The notes beneath the pieces were generated by a model, which was not told where the DNA came from, did no database searches, and saw only the letters and a list, made by a program, of their open reading frames with translations. Shown in pieces: positions 55,522-64,000 of a DNA stretch of 64,000 bases. This DNA comes from Halarcobacter mediterraneus (GTDB taxonomy: Bacteria; Campylobacterota; Campylobacteria; Campylobacterales; Arcobacteraceae), in assembly GCF_004116625.1 (NCBI RefSeq), contig NZ_NXIE01000002.1:558001-622000 (forward strand), read 5' to 3'. The translations under genes and the position numbers were made by a program. Each line of letters starts with the position of its first letter. Position 1 is the first letter of the stretch.

Positions 55522-55553
55522 TATACTTCCTAAAAACTATTAAGGAAGTATAA
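55521..55553 (-). promoter_or_regulatory. Inverted repeat covering the marC ribosome-binding site
   Basis: Ten perfect pairs (TTATACTTCC with GGAAGTATAA) around a 13-base loop include the AGGAAG ribosome-binding site and the A of the marC ATG. In mRNA the site would be hidden in the stem. It is either a translation-control hairpin or, less likely given no T-run, the dsbD terminator. Confidence 0.5.
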
Positions 55554-55569
55554 CAAAATAAAGATATTT

Positions 55570-57339
55570 TTATTTGAAATTTTTATTAATTACTGCTAAA
55601 AACTCTTCTGGATTTTTATATCCTATAATTTTTGCTGCTTTCATCTCTTGATTATTTTCATCAAAAAATATTAAAGCAGGAGGTCCAAAAACTTGGAACT
55701 TTTTCATTAAAGCTTTATCATCATCACTATTTTTTGTAACATCAGCTTTAAGTAGAGTAAATTTTTCTAAAACTTTTCTTACTTCTTCATCTTGGAAAGT
55801 AATATTATCTAACTCTTTACAAGAAACACACCAATTAGCCCAAAAGTCTAATAACACTGGTTTAGATGAAGTTTTTATTTCTCTTTCTAATTCCATTAAA
55901 TTTTTAACTTTTTTAAAATCTAAATCAGTACTACTTGTAGAGCTTACAATTTTAGAAGAAGTGAATTTTTCTAAAGGTTTTAAAACATTTGTTGCTCCAC
56001 TTACAGCACCAATAAAAGTAGCTGTTCCGTATATTAATAATAAAGTAGCAAGTAATTTTACTAAAATATGCTCAAAGTTTTTGATAAATAATCCAGCACC
56101 TAAAAATAATAATGCCCATAAATACATTACAATACTTGGGTCAAGTACTCTATCTAACATCCATACCGCAATTGCAAGCATTACAATTCCGAATACTTTT
56201 GTAACTTGCTCCATCCAACCACCTGGTTTTGGCATAAATTTTCCTGCTCCTAGTCCAATTAATAATAAAGGAACACCCATACCTAAACTCATTACAAATA
56301 ATGCAGCTCCACCTAAAAAAGCATCACCTGTTTGTCCAATATAAACTAAAGCACCTGCAAGTGGCGGTGCAACACAAGGACCAACAACAAGGGCTGAAAG
56401 GAATCCCATAATTGCAACTCCAAAAACTCCTTGTTTTTCTTTCCCTTCTGTTGTTTGATTCACTTTTGTTTGTAAAGCTTGTGGTAATTCTAATTTAAAG
56501 TATCCAAACATTGAAAATGCTAAGACTACAAAAATAAAAGCAAAGGCTGAAAGAACATATGGATTTTGTAATGCCACTTGTAAATTAGCTCCAAATACAC
56601 CTGCTAAAACACCTGCTATTGTATACGCTACTGACATTGCTAGTACATATACTAAAGATAAGAAAAAACCTTTTGAAGCAGTTAATTTTTCACTATCTCC
56701 TGCCTTTACTATAATTGAAGAAAGAATAGGAATCATTGGGAAAACACAAGGTGTTAAAGATAATAATAAACCAAAACCAAAAAATGTTGCTAAAACTAAA
56801 ATAATATTTTTATCTTTTAAAGTATTTACTATACTATCACTTTCTGAGATATTATTATTTTCCTCAACTTTCTCTATAGGTTTTGTAGTTTTACTTTCTA
56901 CTATTTCTAAGTTATTGCCAGCATCATTCCCTAAAGTAACGGTTGTTGTTTCATCCATTGGAGAATAACAAAGTCCTGCTTTTGAACAACCTTGAAAATG
57001 AAACTGTACCTCATAAGAAGAAGCATCAACACTATCTTTTAATACAGAAAAAGGAATATCAATTGAAATTTCATTAAAGTGTACAATAAAACCATCATAC
57101 TCTTCTGGCTTTGGTAATTGTAATTTAGAAGTAATGTCTATCTCTTTTGGTTGTGTAATTAAAACTTTTAATTGTTCATGATATAAATATATATCTTTCC
57201 CTAGTTTTATACTTGCAACTATTTTTTCATCTTTTTCTTCCATATTTACTTTAAAAGCTTCGTGTGGTTCTAAAAAAGATCTTTCTAATGAGAATAGACT
57301 AACTACCATAAATAGTAGTAATATTAGTATTTTTTTCAT
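55570..57339 (-). CDS. dsbD: Thiol:disulfide interchange protein DsbD
   Basis: A 589-residue protein that carries electrons from cytoplasmic thioredoxin to the periplasm. A signal peptide is followed by an N-terminal immunoglobulin-like domain with the Cys pair in GCSKAGLCYSP, eight membrane helices with TPCVFPMIPI and VGPCVAPPLAG holding the two membrane Cys, and a C-terminal thioredoxin-like domain with WANWCVSCKEL. All six redox cysteines are present. It is transcribed ahead of marC, with a 48-base gap. Confidence 0.95.
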   Translation of the reverse strand: MKKILILLLFMVVSLFSLERSFLEPHEAFKVNMEEKDEKIVASIKLGKDIYLYHEQLKVLITQPKEIDITSKLQLPKPEEYDGFIVHFNEISIDIPFSVLKDSVDASSYEVQFHFQGCSKAGLCYSPMDETTTVTLGNDAGNNLEIVESKTTKPIEKVEENNNISESDSIVNTLKDKNIILVLATFFGFGLLLSLTPCVFPMIPILSSIIVKAGDSEKLTASKGFFLSLVYVLAMSVAYTIAGVLAGVFGANLQVALQNPYVLSAFAFIFVVLAFSMFGYFKLELPQALQTKVNQTTEGKEKQGVFGVAIMGFLSALVVGPCVAPPLAGALVYIGQTGDAFLGGAALFVMSLGMGVPLLLIGLGAGKFMPKPGGWMEQVTKVFGIVMLAIAVWMLDRVLDPSIVMYLWALLFLGAGLFIKNFEHILVKLLATLLLIYGTATFIGAVSGATNVLKPLEKFTSSKIVSSTSSTDLDFKKVKNLMELEREIKTSSKPVLLDFWANWCVSCKELDNITFQDEEVRKVLEKFTLLKADVTKNSDDDKALMKKFQVFGPPALIFFDENNQEMKAAKIIGYKNPEEFLAVINKNFK

Positions 57340-57508
57340 TTATTTTATACCTTTACTCTAATATTTAAAGATATTATAATCAAATTTTGTAAAGCATTTG
57401 TTTATAAAACCTTTATATTTTTCTTATAAAGGGCAATTATAATTAATTATTATAAATAAATAATAAAATTAATGGTAAAATCCTATTTTTTAAATATAAG
57501 GAATACTA

Positions 57509-57871
57509 ATGAACAAACTTAAGAGTTTATCTCCTCAAGAAGTGGAAGAATTAATAGATACAAATAGTATTATAATTGATATTAGAAGAGAAGATGAATG
57601 GAAACACACAGGAATAATTAAAAACTCTCACACAATGACTTTTTTTGATATGTTTGGAAATTGTGATATATCAACATGGATGTCAAAACTTGAAAATCTT
57701 ATTTCGACAAAAGATGATCTTATTATTTTAGTTTGTGCTCATGCAAATAGAACAAGAACTGTTGCAGATTATTTAATTCAAAACCATGGTTTTACAAATA
57801 TTGCACATTTAGAAGGCGGTATTGCAGCTTGGATTGAAGAAGATAAAGATTTAGAAAAATATAATAAATAA
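57509..57871 (+). CDS. Rhodanese-domain protein
   Basis: A 120-residue single rhodanese domain. IIIDIRREDEWKHTGII is the CH2A motif; the active-site loop is CAHANRTRT, with the catalytic Cys near 85; the ending LEGGIAAWIEE is typical. Members move sulfane sulfur to cyanide, thiols or protein acceptors. The loop lacks the usual Gly (CxxGxR), with Ala there. AAGGA precedes the ATG. It stands alone, divergent from dsbD. Confidence 0.9.
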   Translation: MNKLKSLSPQEVEELIDTNSIIIDIRREDEWKHTGIIKNSHTMTFFDMFGNCDISTWMSKLENLISTKDDLIILVCAHANRTRTVADYLIQNHGFTNIAHLEGGIAAWIEEDKDLEKYNK

Positions 57872-57874
57872 AAA

Positions 57875-57905
57875 AAGAGCTTATTACTGCTCTTCTTCTT
57901 TTTTC
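57875..57905 (+). terminator. Terminator after the rhodanese gene
   Basis: A 6-bp AAGAGC/GCTCTT stem with an 8-base loop is followed by CTTCTTTTTT. It overlaps the 3' end of the convergent small gene at 57884. Confidence 0.7.
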
Positions 57906-58120
57906 TTAGCTTCACTAGCTTCTTGTAAAATTTTAATTACATCATCTAGATTTGCATATGGAATATGTGATTTCCATTCAATGTCTTTTCCATTTAAAGA
58001 AATACCGATACTTACAATATCTTCTGTACCTTTTCCATATGGTTCAGATACATTAGAAATAGAGATAACTCCCTTTTTTGTTCCACTTAATGAAAGAGTT
58101 CCTAATTCAGTAGTTGCCAT
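57884..58120 (-). CDS. Small conserved-type hypothetical protein
   Basis: A 78-residue soluble protein, beta-rich (GTLSLSGTKKGVISISNVSEPYG), then one helix with a Lys- and Glu-rich tail. No Cys, no signal. AAGGG precedes the ATG. I recognise no family. It lies between the convergent rhodanese gene and psd, in the same direction as psd. Confidence 0.7.
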   Translation of the reverse strand: MATTELGTLSLSGTKKGVISISNVSEPYGKGTEDIVSIGISLNGKDIEWKSHIPYANLDDVIKILQEASEAKKKEEEQ

Positions 58121-58182
58121 AATATACCCTTTATTTTTTATTTATTAATTTTACTAAAAATAGCTTTTATTTACTTAAAAAA

Positions 58183-58992
58183 TTATACTAGTTTTTTACA
58201 AATACCTTGTCCATATTTAATTGACTGCCCAAGAAGATTTTCAAGTTCAACAAAACCTTTTTCCCAAAACATAACTACTGTTGAGCCCATTTTAAAATAA
58301 CCTAAACAATCACCTTTTTTAAGAAACTTCTCTTCATAATCATAAATCTGAATATCTCTAATTTTTGTATTTGTTTCTACTTTCGGTTCAAATTCAAATA
58401 CCATTTGTCCAACATTTAATGCACCTACAAAAACCATATAAAATAATTTCTCTTCATGAATACACTCTAATATAACTCTTTCATTTTCTGCAAATAAATC
58501 AATTTGTTTATTTAGATATTTTAAATTTACAGGATATAATTTACCTGGAATGTGAATTAATTTTTTTACTTCAAAATCACAAGGAGCATGGTATCTATGA
58601 TAATCCCTTGGAGATAAATAAAAATTCATATAAGTACCATTTTTTAATTTATCAAAATTATTAGCACAATTATAAGTTAATAATTCTTCAAATGAATATT
58701 CCATCCCTTTTATTTGTAAAGCTAAATCTTCGTCTAAATTTCCACACTGAGTAATTAAACTATCTGTTGGAGAAATAAAGACTTCTTTATCTTCATCAAT
58801 TTCTCTGGCAATTGCTAATTCTCTCGTAAATAAATCTGTTAAAGATTTATAATATTTAGCTCCTCTAAATTCACTCAAATCAAGTTTAAAAATCTTTGCA
58901 TAGACTCCATTTATAATTTTTTGAAAAAATGAAGGAAATTCTGTTTTTGCAAACTTTCCAAAATATTGAGAAATTATATTTGTTATATGCAT
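58183..58992 (-). CDS. psd: Phosphatidylserine decarboxylase proenzyme
   Basis: A 269-residue proenzyme that makes phosphatidylethanolamine at the inner membrane. Self-cleavage occurs before a Ser in the LGST motif; here it reads MGST at 235-238, so the pyruvoyl group would form on Ser237 of a short alpha subunit. Other conserved parts are SPTDSLI with its Asp, YLSPRDYHRYHAP and VFVGALNVG. AAGGGA precedes the ATG. Length is normal for short bacterial forms. Confidence 0.93.
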   Translation of the reverse strand: MHITNIISQYFGKFAKTEFPSFFQKIINGVYAKIFKLDLSEFRGAKYYKSLTDLFTRELAIAREIDEDKEVFISPTDSLITQCGNLDEDLALQIKGMEYSFEELLTYNCANNFDKLKNGTYMNFYLSPRDYHRYHAPCDFEVKKLIHIPGKLYPVNLKYLNKQIDLFAENERVILECIHEEKLFYMVFVGALNVGQMVFEFEPKVETNTKIRDIQIYDYEEKFLKKGDCLGYFKMGSTVVMFWEKGFVELENLLGQSIKYGQGICKKLV

Positions 58993-59133
58993 CTCTTCCC
59001 TTATATATTATATTAACAGATATTTTATCTAAAATATTCTTGATTTTAAAATATATTAATAATTAACTCTTATAAGTTAAATTAAATTTTTTTTTGATAA
59101 TCTTCAAAAAAAATATTATAGGAGAACTTTAGT

Positions 59134-59373
59134 ATGCATAAAGTTGTTGTTGAACAAGAATGTGGTTGTTTTAAAAGAAGTGACTTAGAAAATAATCTTG
59201 AATTTACATCTAAAGATGAAGCTTTAAGTAAAGCTATACAAATGAAAAATCAAATGAATTTAGAATTTTGTAAAAAACACGATTTTGATTTAGTAGAACA
59301 AGGTCAAAATTTTATTATCAATTTTAGACAAGAAGCTCCATCAACTTGTTGTGGAAGTGGATGCTGTATGTAG
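59134..59373 (+). CDS. Small Cys-rich protein with CCGSGCC tail
   Basis: A 79-residue soluble protein. Cysteines at the start (QECGCFKRS), one in the middle, and a C-terminal tail STCCGSGCCM could bind metal or an iron-sulfur cluster. The middle is one alpha-beta unit. TAGGAG precedes the ATG. No family recognised. It is alone between the divergent psd and the convergent mltA. Confidence 0.75.
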   Translation: MHKVVVEQECGCFKRSDLENNLEFTSKDEALSKAIQMKNQMNLEFCKKHDFDLVEQGQNFIINFRQEAPSTCCGSGCCM

Positions 59374-59397
59374 CAAAGTAAATTCAATTTACTTTGC
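59373..59397. terminator. Bidirectional hairpin between the Cys-rich gene and mltA
   Basis: A 25-base palindrome (12-bp perfect arms GCAAAGTAAATT, one central base) overlaps both 3' ends. It can end transcription from both sides, though T-runs are short. Confidence 0.7.
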
Positions 59398-60498
59398 AAA
59401 TTCTTTAGGGACAAGGATTGTAAGCTTTCCTTGTTCTTTCATTCCTCCTGCATAAACTTCAGCATCTTTTCCATTTCCATAAAAGAAATCAGCTCTTATT
59501 TCACCTTTAATTGCTCCACCAACATCTGCAGCAACCATTAGTCTATCAATTTTTTCTTGAGTTACACTATTCTTTGTATTAATAAAAACAGGCATTCCAA
59601 GGGGAATATATTTTCTATCTACCGCTAAATTCCTTTGAGCTACTAATTCTGTACCCAAAGCTCCTGTTGCACCTTGTCCTCTTTTTGAAAAGAAAATATA
59701 ACTCTTATTTGCATGTAATATTTCATCTACTCTTTTAGGATTATCTTTTAAATAAGCTTTAATTCCTTGCATTGAAGCTCCATAACCTTTAAGAACTCCT
59801 TCTTTTAAAAGCATTCCACCTATACCTTTATATTTATGCCCATTTTGATTTGCATATCCTATATTTAAGATATCTCCATTTTCAAGTTGAACTTTACCTG
59901 AACCTTGTATATGTAAAAAGAATAAATCAAATCTATCATCAACATAACAAATTGCTTCTAAATCATCTCTATCATTTATTTTTTCTCTATCATCATAAGG
60001 AATAATTCTATTTCCTTTTATTTTACCTCTTAATCTATACTTTTTAAGTTCTGGATAAATAGAAGATAAATCAACAATATACATATCATCAGGAGTTTTA
60101 TAAATTGGGTATTTGTATTTTTCACTTTGAGTAAGACTACCTTTTAATAAAGGTTCATAATAACCTGTTATAACTCCAGTGTCTGTCCCATCATTATTAT
60201 AAAGTTCATAAGCAACAAAATTTTCTGTAAAAAATTGTGAACCATTTTCATAATCATTTGCTTTTTCACAAGCTTTTTCAAAAAGTTCATATCTTTTTGC
60301 TCTTTTACAATCTTTTTTAAATACTTCTAGAGCATAATTTAAATCATCAGCATAAAAACCATGTATCTTATCTAATTCAACTTTTTTTACATTTGCTTTT
60401 GATATCTTATCTAGCTTTTCAAATTTAAGTGGTTCTTTTTGAGAACATCCTGTAAAAAAAAGTATTAATAAAATAATTGAATAGATAATTTTGTTCAT
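59389..60498 (-). CDS. mltA: Membrane-bound lytic murein transglycosylase A
   Basis: A 369-residue lipoprotein (LILLFFTGCSQKE lipobox) that cuts peptidoglycan to 1,6-anhydro products. Motifs include TGYYEPLLKGS, YVDDRFDLFFLHIQGSGKV with FLHIQGSG, and the C-terminal 3D domain with VAADVGGAIKG and its catalytic Asp. I choose the ATG at 60498 because AGGA stands six bases upstream and a lipoprotein signal begins there; an ATG at 60531 gives a longer frame without a ribosome-binding site. Confidence 0.93.
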   Translation of the reverse strand: MNKIIYSIILLILFFTGCSQKEPLKFEKLDKISKANVKKVELDKIHGFYADDLNYALEVFKKDCKRAKRYELFEKACEKANDYENGSQFFTENFVAYELYNNDGTDTGVITGYYEPLLKGSLTQSEKYKYPIYKTPDDMYIVDLSSIYPELKKYRLRGKIKGNRIIPYDDREKINDRDDLEAICYVDDRFDLFFLHIQGSGKVQLENGDILNIGYANQNGHKYKGIGGMLLKEGVLKGYGASMQGIKAYLKDNPKRVDEILHANKSYIFFSKRGQGATGALGTELVAQRNLAVDRKYIPLGMPVFINTKNSVTQEKIDRLMVAADVGGAIKGEIRADFFYGNGKDAEVYAGGMKEQGKLTILVPKEFAK

Positions 60499-60549
60499 TA
60501 GTTTTCCTAAATTTTTTGGAAATTGTAACATCTAAAAGTTAATAAAAGA

Positions 60550-60852
60550 TTACACAGAACAATTAGATAAAGAACTTTGGGAATAAACTTCTTTTGTACC
60601 ACAAGATGTACAAGTATATTCAATATCACTAACTCCTGAACAGCCATGATTTTTAAGAATTCTTGTTTTAATTACAGGTACAGTAAAAGTACTTTTTGTT
60701 CTTTCATCATAAAAAGTTTTAGGTTTTGCTCCACAAGTAGGACAAATACCTTTGTTTAATTTATCAACACTAGAATGTTTATTTTTATAATATAAAAGAA
60801 TAGAAAAGATTACTATTAAAAAAATTAATAGTAAGAAGATTAAAGTTTGCAT
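60550..60852 (-). CDS. Membrane-anchored zinc-ribbon protein, unknown
   Basis: A 100-residue protein with an N-terminal membrane helix (~3-22) and a cytoplasmic or periplasmic zinc-ribbon: GICPTCGAKP and YTCTSCG give two CxxC pairs, with an extra Cys in NHGCSG and one near the end. No ribosome-binding site is visible; instead a 9-bp hairpin (60853-60874) ends one base before the ATG. It follows dnaK by 10 bases. Family unknown. Confidence 0.7.
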   Translation of the reverse strand: MQTLIFLLLIFLIVIFSILLYYKNKHSSVDKLNKGICPTCGAKPKTFYDERTKSTFTVPVIKTRILKNHGCSGVSDIEYTCTSCGTKEVYSQSSLSNCSV

Positions 60853-60874
60853 GAAGTAGAGATTACTCTACTTC
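60853..60874 (-). promoter_or_regulatory. Hairpin at the dnaK stop, next to the zinc-ribbon start
   Basis: A perfect 9-bp stem GAAGTAGAG/CTCTACTTC with a 4-base loop covers the dnaK stop and ends at the base before the next ATG. No T-run follows, so a weak terminator or translation-control element are both possible. Confidence 0.4.
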
Positions 60875-62755
60875 AGCATCGATAACATCATCGTCATCTT
60901 TTTTAGCCTTTTGATTTGGTTGTGCACCAGCACCTGCTTGGTCACCACCTTCTTTTTTATACATAGCTTCTGCTAACTTGTGAGAAACTTCAGTTAAAGC
61001 TTTTACTTTTTCTTCAATTTGTTCTTTTGTAGCATTTTCATCTTTTAAAACTTCTTCTAAAGCTGCTGCTGCATCAATAATTTTTGTTTTTTCTTCTGCT
61101 GAAACAGCATCTTCATTCTCTTCCAAAGTTTTTCTAGTTGAGTGTAATAAAGCATCTGCTTGATTTCTTACTTCAATTACTTCTTTTCTTTTTGCATCTG
61201 CTTCTTTATTTGCTTCAGCTTCATTTACCATTTTTTCAATTTCTTCATCAGATAACCCAGATGAACCAGAAATAGTAATTTTATTTTCTTTTCCAGTACC
61301 TTTATCTTTAGCTGATACATTTAAAACACCATTCGCATCAATATCAAATGTTACTTCAATTTGAGGAACACCTCTTGGAGCTGCTGGGATGTCAGATAAT
61401 TCAAACATACCTAAAGACTTATTATCTTTTGCAAACTCTCTTTCACCTTGAGTAACATGAATTGATACAGCTGGTTGGTTATCTTCAGCAGTTGAGAATA
61501 CTTGTGATTTTTTAACAGGAATTGTAGTACCTTTTTCAATCAGCTTAGTCATAACTCCACCAAGAGTTTCAATACCTAATGATAAAGGTGTAACGTCTAG
61601 TAATAATACATCTTTAACATCACCTCTTAATACACCCGCTTGAACTGCTGCACCTGCTGCAACAACTTCATCAGGGTTTACCCCTTTATTTAAATCTTTT
61701 CCAAAATAATCTTTAACTACTTGATTAGCTTTAGGAAGTCTTGTTGATCCACCAACCATAATAATTTCTTGAATATCACCTTTATCTAATCCTGCATCAT
61801 CCATTGCAGTTTTAATATGTTGTAGTGTTTCATTAATTAAATGCTCAGTCATAGACTCAAATTTTGCTCTAGTTAAAGATTTAACTAAGTGTACTGGTCC
61901 CGCGTTACCCATAGAAATAAATGGTAAGTTGATTTCAGTTGATTCAGCAGAAGAAAGCTCTTTTTTAGCATTTTCAGCTGCATCTTTTAATCTTTGTAAT
62001 GCCATTTTATCATTTTTAATATCAAATCCATTTTCAGATTCAAACTCTTTTGCTAACCAATCAATGATTGCATTATCAAAGTCATCTCCACCTAAGAATG
62101 CATTACCATCTGTTGAAAGTACTTCAAATGTTCCATCACCAATTTCAAGAACAGTAACGTCAAATGTACCACCACCTAAATCGTATACAAGTACTTTTTC
62201 TTCACCTTTTTTATCTAAACCATATGCTAATGAAGCTGCTGTTGGCTCATTAATAATTCTTAATACATTTAATCCTGCAATTGTTCCTGCTTCTTGAGTT
62301 GCTTTTCTTTGTGCATCATTGAAGTATGCTGGAACTGTAATAACTGCATCAGTTACAGGAGCCCCTAAATATTCTTCTGCATCAGCTTTTAATTTTCCTA
62401 AAATTTTTGCAGAAATTTCTTGAGGAGTATAAACTTTATCAGCAATTTCAACTGCTGCTGCACCATTTCTATTAACGATTTTATATCCAACTTTAGATTG
62501 TGCTTCTTTTGCATTTTCTTCATCCATCATAAGACCCATAATTCTTTTTACAGAATAGATAGTCTTTTCTGGGTTTGTAATAGCTTGTCTTTTTGCTGGA
62601 TCTCCAACTAAAACTTCACCTTTATCTGTAAATGCAACAATAGATGGAGTAGTGTTTTTACCCTCTTTATTAGGAATAACTTTTGCTTCACCACCTTCAT
62701 AAACTGCCATACAAGAGTTTGTTGTTCCTAAATCAATACCAATTACTTTACTCAT
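60863..62755 (-). CDS. dnaK: Chaperone DnaK (Hsp70)
   Basis: A 630-residue Hsp70. The ATPase domain has [24 protein letters not shown] and [10 protein letters not shown]; the substrate-binding domain follows from ~385 with [15 protein letters not shown]; the tail ends [11 protein letters not shown], near the conserved bacterial ending. AAGGA precedes the ATG. It follows grpE by 74 bases, within the hrcA-grpE-dnaK order usual in Campylobacterota. No dnaJ is adjacent. Confidence 0.97.
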   Translation of the reverse strand: MSKVIGIDLGTTNSCMAVYEGGEAKVIPNKEGKNTTPSIVAFTDKGEVLVGDPAKRQAITNPEKTIYSVKRIMGLMMDEENAKEAQSKVGYKIVNRNGAAAVEIADKVYTPQEISAKILGKLKADAEEYLGAPVTDAVITVPAYFNDAQRKATQEAGTIAGLNVLRIINEPTAASLAYGLDKKGEEKVLVYDLGGGTFDVTVLEIGDGTFEVLSTDGNAFLGGDDFDNAIIDWLAKEFESENGFDIKNDKMALQRLKDAAENAKKELSSAESTEINLPFISMGNAGPVHLVKSLTRAKFESMTEHLINETLQHIKTAMDDAGLDKGDIQEIIMVGGSTRLPKANQVVKDYFGKDLNKGVNPDEVVAAGAAVQAGVLRGDVKDVLLLDVTPLSLGIETLGGVMTKLIEKGTTIPVKKSQVFSTAEDNQPAVSIHVTQGEREFAKDNKSLGMFELSDIPAAPRGVPQIEVTFDIDANGVLNVSAKDKGTGKENKITISGSSGLSDEEIEKMVNEAEANKEADAKRKEVIEVRNQADALLHSTRKTLEENEDAVSAEEKTKIIDAAAALEEVLKDENATKEQIEEKVKALTEVSHKLAEAMYKKEGGDQAGAGAQPNQKAKKDDDDVIDAEVE

Positions 62756-62829
62756 TTTATTATCCTTCTTTTCTTTATTATTAATTTTTAGTTTTATTCA
62801 ATAGTTTATAGACATTACGGTCATTTTAA

Positions 62830-63420
62830 TTACTTTTTACAAATTGAAACCATTGCTGGTCTTAATAGCCTATCTTTAAATTTATAACCTTTTTGAAGTT
62901 GTTGAACTATTTGTCCATCTTCATGATCTTCACTATCAACTTGCATTACCGCATCATGAAAATTTGGATCAAATTCACCATCAGTTTCTACTAATGTAAT
63001 ATCATGTTTTTCAAAAGCAGTATAAAAATTCTTAATTGTCAATTCTACACCTTCTTTTAATTTTGATAAAAGCTCTTCAGTAGGCAATTCTTTTGCTGCT
63101 TCTTCAGCAGCAAGAGCCATCTCAAGAGTGTCAATTGGTGTTAATAAATCTTTTGCAAACTTCTCACTTGCATAATCAATTGCTTGATACTTTTCTTTTT
63201 CCAATCTTTTTTTAATATTCTCAAAATCTGCATGAACTCTAAAGTATTTATCTTCACTCTCTTTTAGTTTTCCTTCAAGTTCAGCAACTTTTTCTTCAAG
63301 ACTTAATTCTTTATTTTCATCACAGTTTTGATTCTCTTCAGTAGTTTCTACTGTCTCATTAACTTCCTCTTCTAAAGGAAGTTCTTCTTGTTTTAGTTCT
63401 TCTTTTGTTTCTTCACTCAA
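62830..63420 (-). CDS. grpE: GrpE nucleotide exchange factor
   Basis: A 196-residue protein. An acidic N-terminal region leads into a long coiled coil (~40-95, RVHADFENIKKRLEKEK) and a C-terminal beta domain with GEFDPNFHDAVMQV and QLQKGYKFKDRLLRPAMV, both signature segments. It releases ADP from DnaK. The start is TTG at 63420, seven bases after GGAG. It begins 10 bases after the hrcA stop. Confidence 0.95.
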   Translation of the reverse strand: MSEETKEELKQEELPLEEEVNETVETTEENQNCDENKELSLEEKVAELEGKLKESEDKYFRVHADFENIKKRLEKEKYQAIDYASEKFAKDLLTPIDTLEMALAAEEAAKELPTEELLSKLKEGVELTIKNFYTAFEKHDITLVETDGEFDPNFHDAVMQVDSEDHEDGQIVQQLQKGYKFKDRLLRPAMVSICKK

Positions 63421-63430
63421 AGTTTATCTC

Positions 63431-64000
63431 CTAAATCATACTTATTTTATTAAAAAAATATTCGTAGTCTTTAGATAACTCCCCAACTACTAACATTTTA
63501 ATATCATTGTTTTTTATTTTACAATTATGACAAATACCTATATATCCCTCAGGAATAATTTCATCAAAATATAAACCTTCATCAATTGAGTCTAAAATTT
63601 TGCCTTTCAAAAAAGAGTTAATACTTTTTTCATCAAGGTCAAATCTAAGTGCTAAAGAAAAAAAATCTTTAGTATTATAGATATGAAAATTCTTATTTTG
63701 AAGATGTAAACTCACCTTTTCATAAATTTCATAGGCTCCTACCTGCTTTGAAATATTAACAATATGAATAAGTTCTAAACCTCTCATATCTGATAAAAAT
63801 CTATAAAGCATATCTGTATATTTTACAGTTATTGAAAAAGAACTAAACTCAAGAATCATATATCTGTTCTCTACATTTAATATATCTTTTAAAGTATCAG
63901 ATTTCTGTTCTTGCACAAAAACTGTAATGCCTATATGTTTAGAAAGATATTCTATTGCATCTTCATCTACAAAATTGAGTTTAAAATTTAATTTATTAGT
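63431..64000 (-). CDS. hrcA: Heat-shock repressor HrcA (C-terminal part; 5' end outside window)
   Basis: The frame stays open to the right edge, giving the last 189 residues. A GTG at 63916 is internal, not the start. I see the beta-rich HrcA effector domain, with ENRYMILEFSSFSITVKYTD and the ending IKMLVVGELSKDYEYFFNKI, quoted in part, and its position before grpE-dnaK is the usual one. HrcA binds CIRCE elements to repress chaperone genes; the N-terminal HTH and any CIRCE lie beyond base 64000. No CIRCE is seen before grpE or dnaK. Confidence 0.82.
   Translation of the reverse strand, partial: TNKLNFKLNFVDEDAIEYLSKHIGITVFVQEQKSDTLKDILNVENRYMILEFSSFSITVKYTDMLYRFLSDMRGLELIHIVNISKQVGAYEIYEKVSLHLQNKNFHIYNTKDFFSLALRFDLDEKSINSFLKGKILDSIDEGLYFDEIIPEGYIGICHNCKIKNNDIKMLVVGELSKDYEYFFNKISMI

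Noticed and set aside
62756-63430. CIRCE elements before dnaK or grpE
   Set aside because: No TTAGCACTC-N9-GAGTGCTAA-like repeat is present; any CIRCE would lie before hrcA, outside the window.
63431-63916. GTG at 63916 as the start of a short separate gene
   Set aside because: The frame continues open to the window edge with HrcA-like sequence, so it is an internal codon.

Overview
The window looks like a chromosomal segment of an Arcobacter-type member of the Campylobacterota. The DNA is very AT-rich and genes are tightly packed. Several arrangements and motifs are ones I associate with this group: htrA followed by a CprRS-like two-component pair, histidine kinases with an H-box reading HQWRQPL, and a PDC-sensor/regulator/glnD cluster. 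Species cannot be fixed from this sequence alone. No intergenic stretch exceeds 300 bases; the longest is 5387-5665, which holds regulatory sites.

Left part (1-9850): the end of fliM, then a nitrogen block on the minus strand (amtB-glnB-pyrC and a second amtB-glnK pair). Divergent from it is a plus-strand operon for a membrane sensor, a reduced NtrC-like regulator and glnD. Three 17-bp inverted repeats with the pattern TGTATA-N5-TATACA lie in front of these three transcription units, at spacings from the predicted -10 boxes that differ by about one helical turn. I regard this as the most interesting possible new control circuit here.

9858-15066: a PepSY-type membrane protein and an arsenic island (thioredoxin-like protein, unknown protein, ArsP-type permease, arsC, arsB, a gamma-glutamylcyclotransferase-fold protein, arsR). 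Two ArsR-type palindromes sit over its two predicted promoters. tkt follows.

17107-32899: a type I secretion locus. It encodes a 2583-residue surface protein with a possible LapG-type cleavage site, a Pro-Glu linker, a perfect 720-bp internal duplication, a VWA domain and RTX-like repeats. With it come the ABC exporter, membrane-fusion protein, TolC-like protein, two lipoproteins (ankyrin+OmpA, and WG repeats) and a soluble histidine kinase.

32999-41330: a signalling cluster (OmpR-type regulator, CZB-type chemoreceptor, twin-SBP sensor kinase, small membrane protein, Hpt protein, receiver-kinase hybrid). Then come a tRNA Leu-Ser-Cys operon with a consensus promoter, ilvD, and htrA with a CprRS-like pair whose regulator seems to start at ATA.

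47152-64000: a TonB-dependent receptor gene broken by an in-frame stop, with a divergent AraC regulator; a zinc-ribbon-like protein; a QseBC-like pair with a YgiW-like protein; a PLP enzyme and a transglutaminase-like protein; marC, dsbD, a rhodanese, psd, mltA, small proteins, and the heat-shock operon hrcA-grpE-dnaK, with hrcA running off the right edge.
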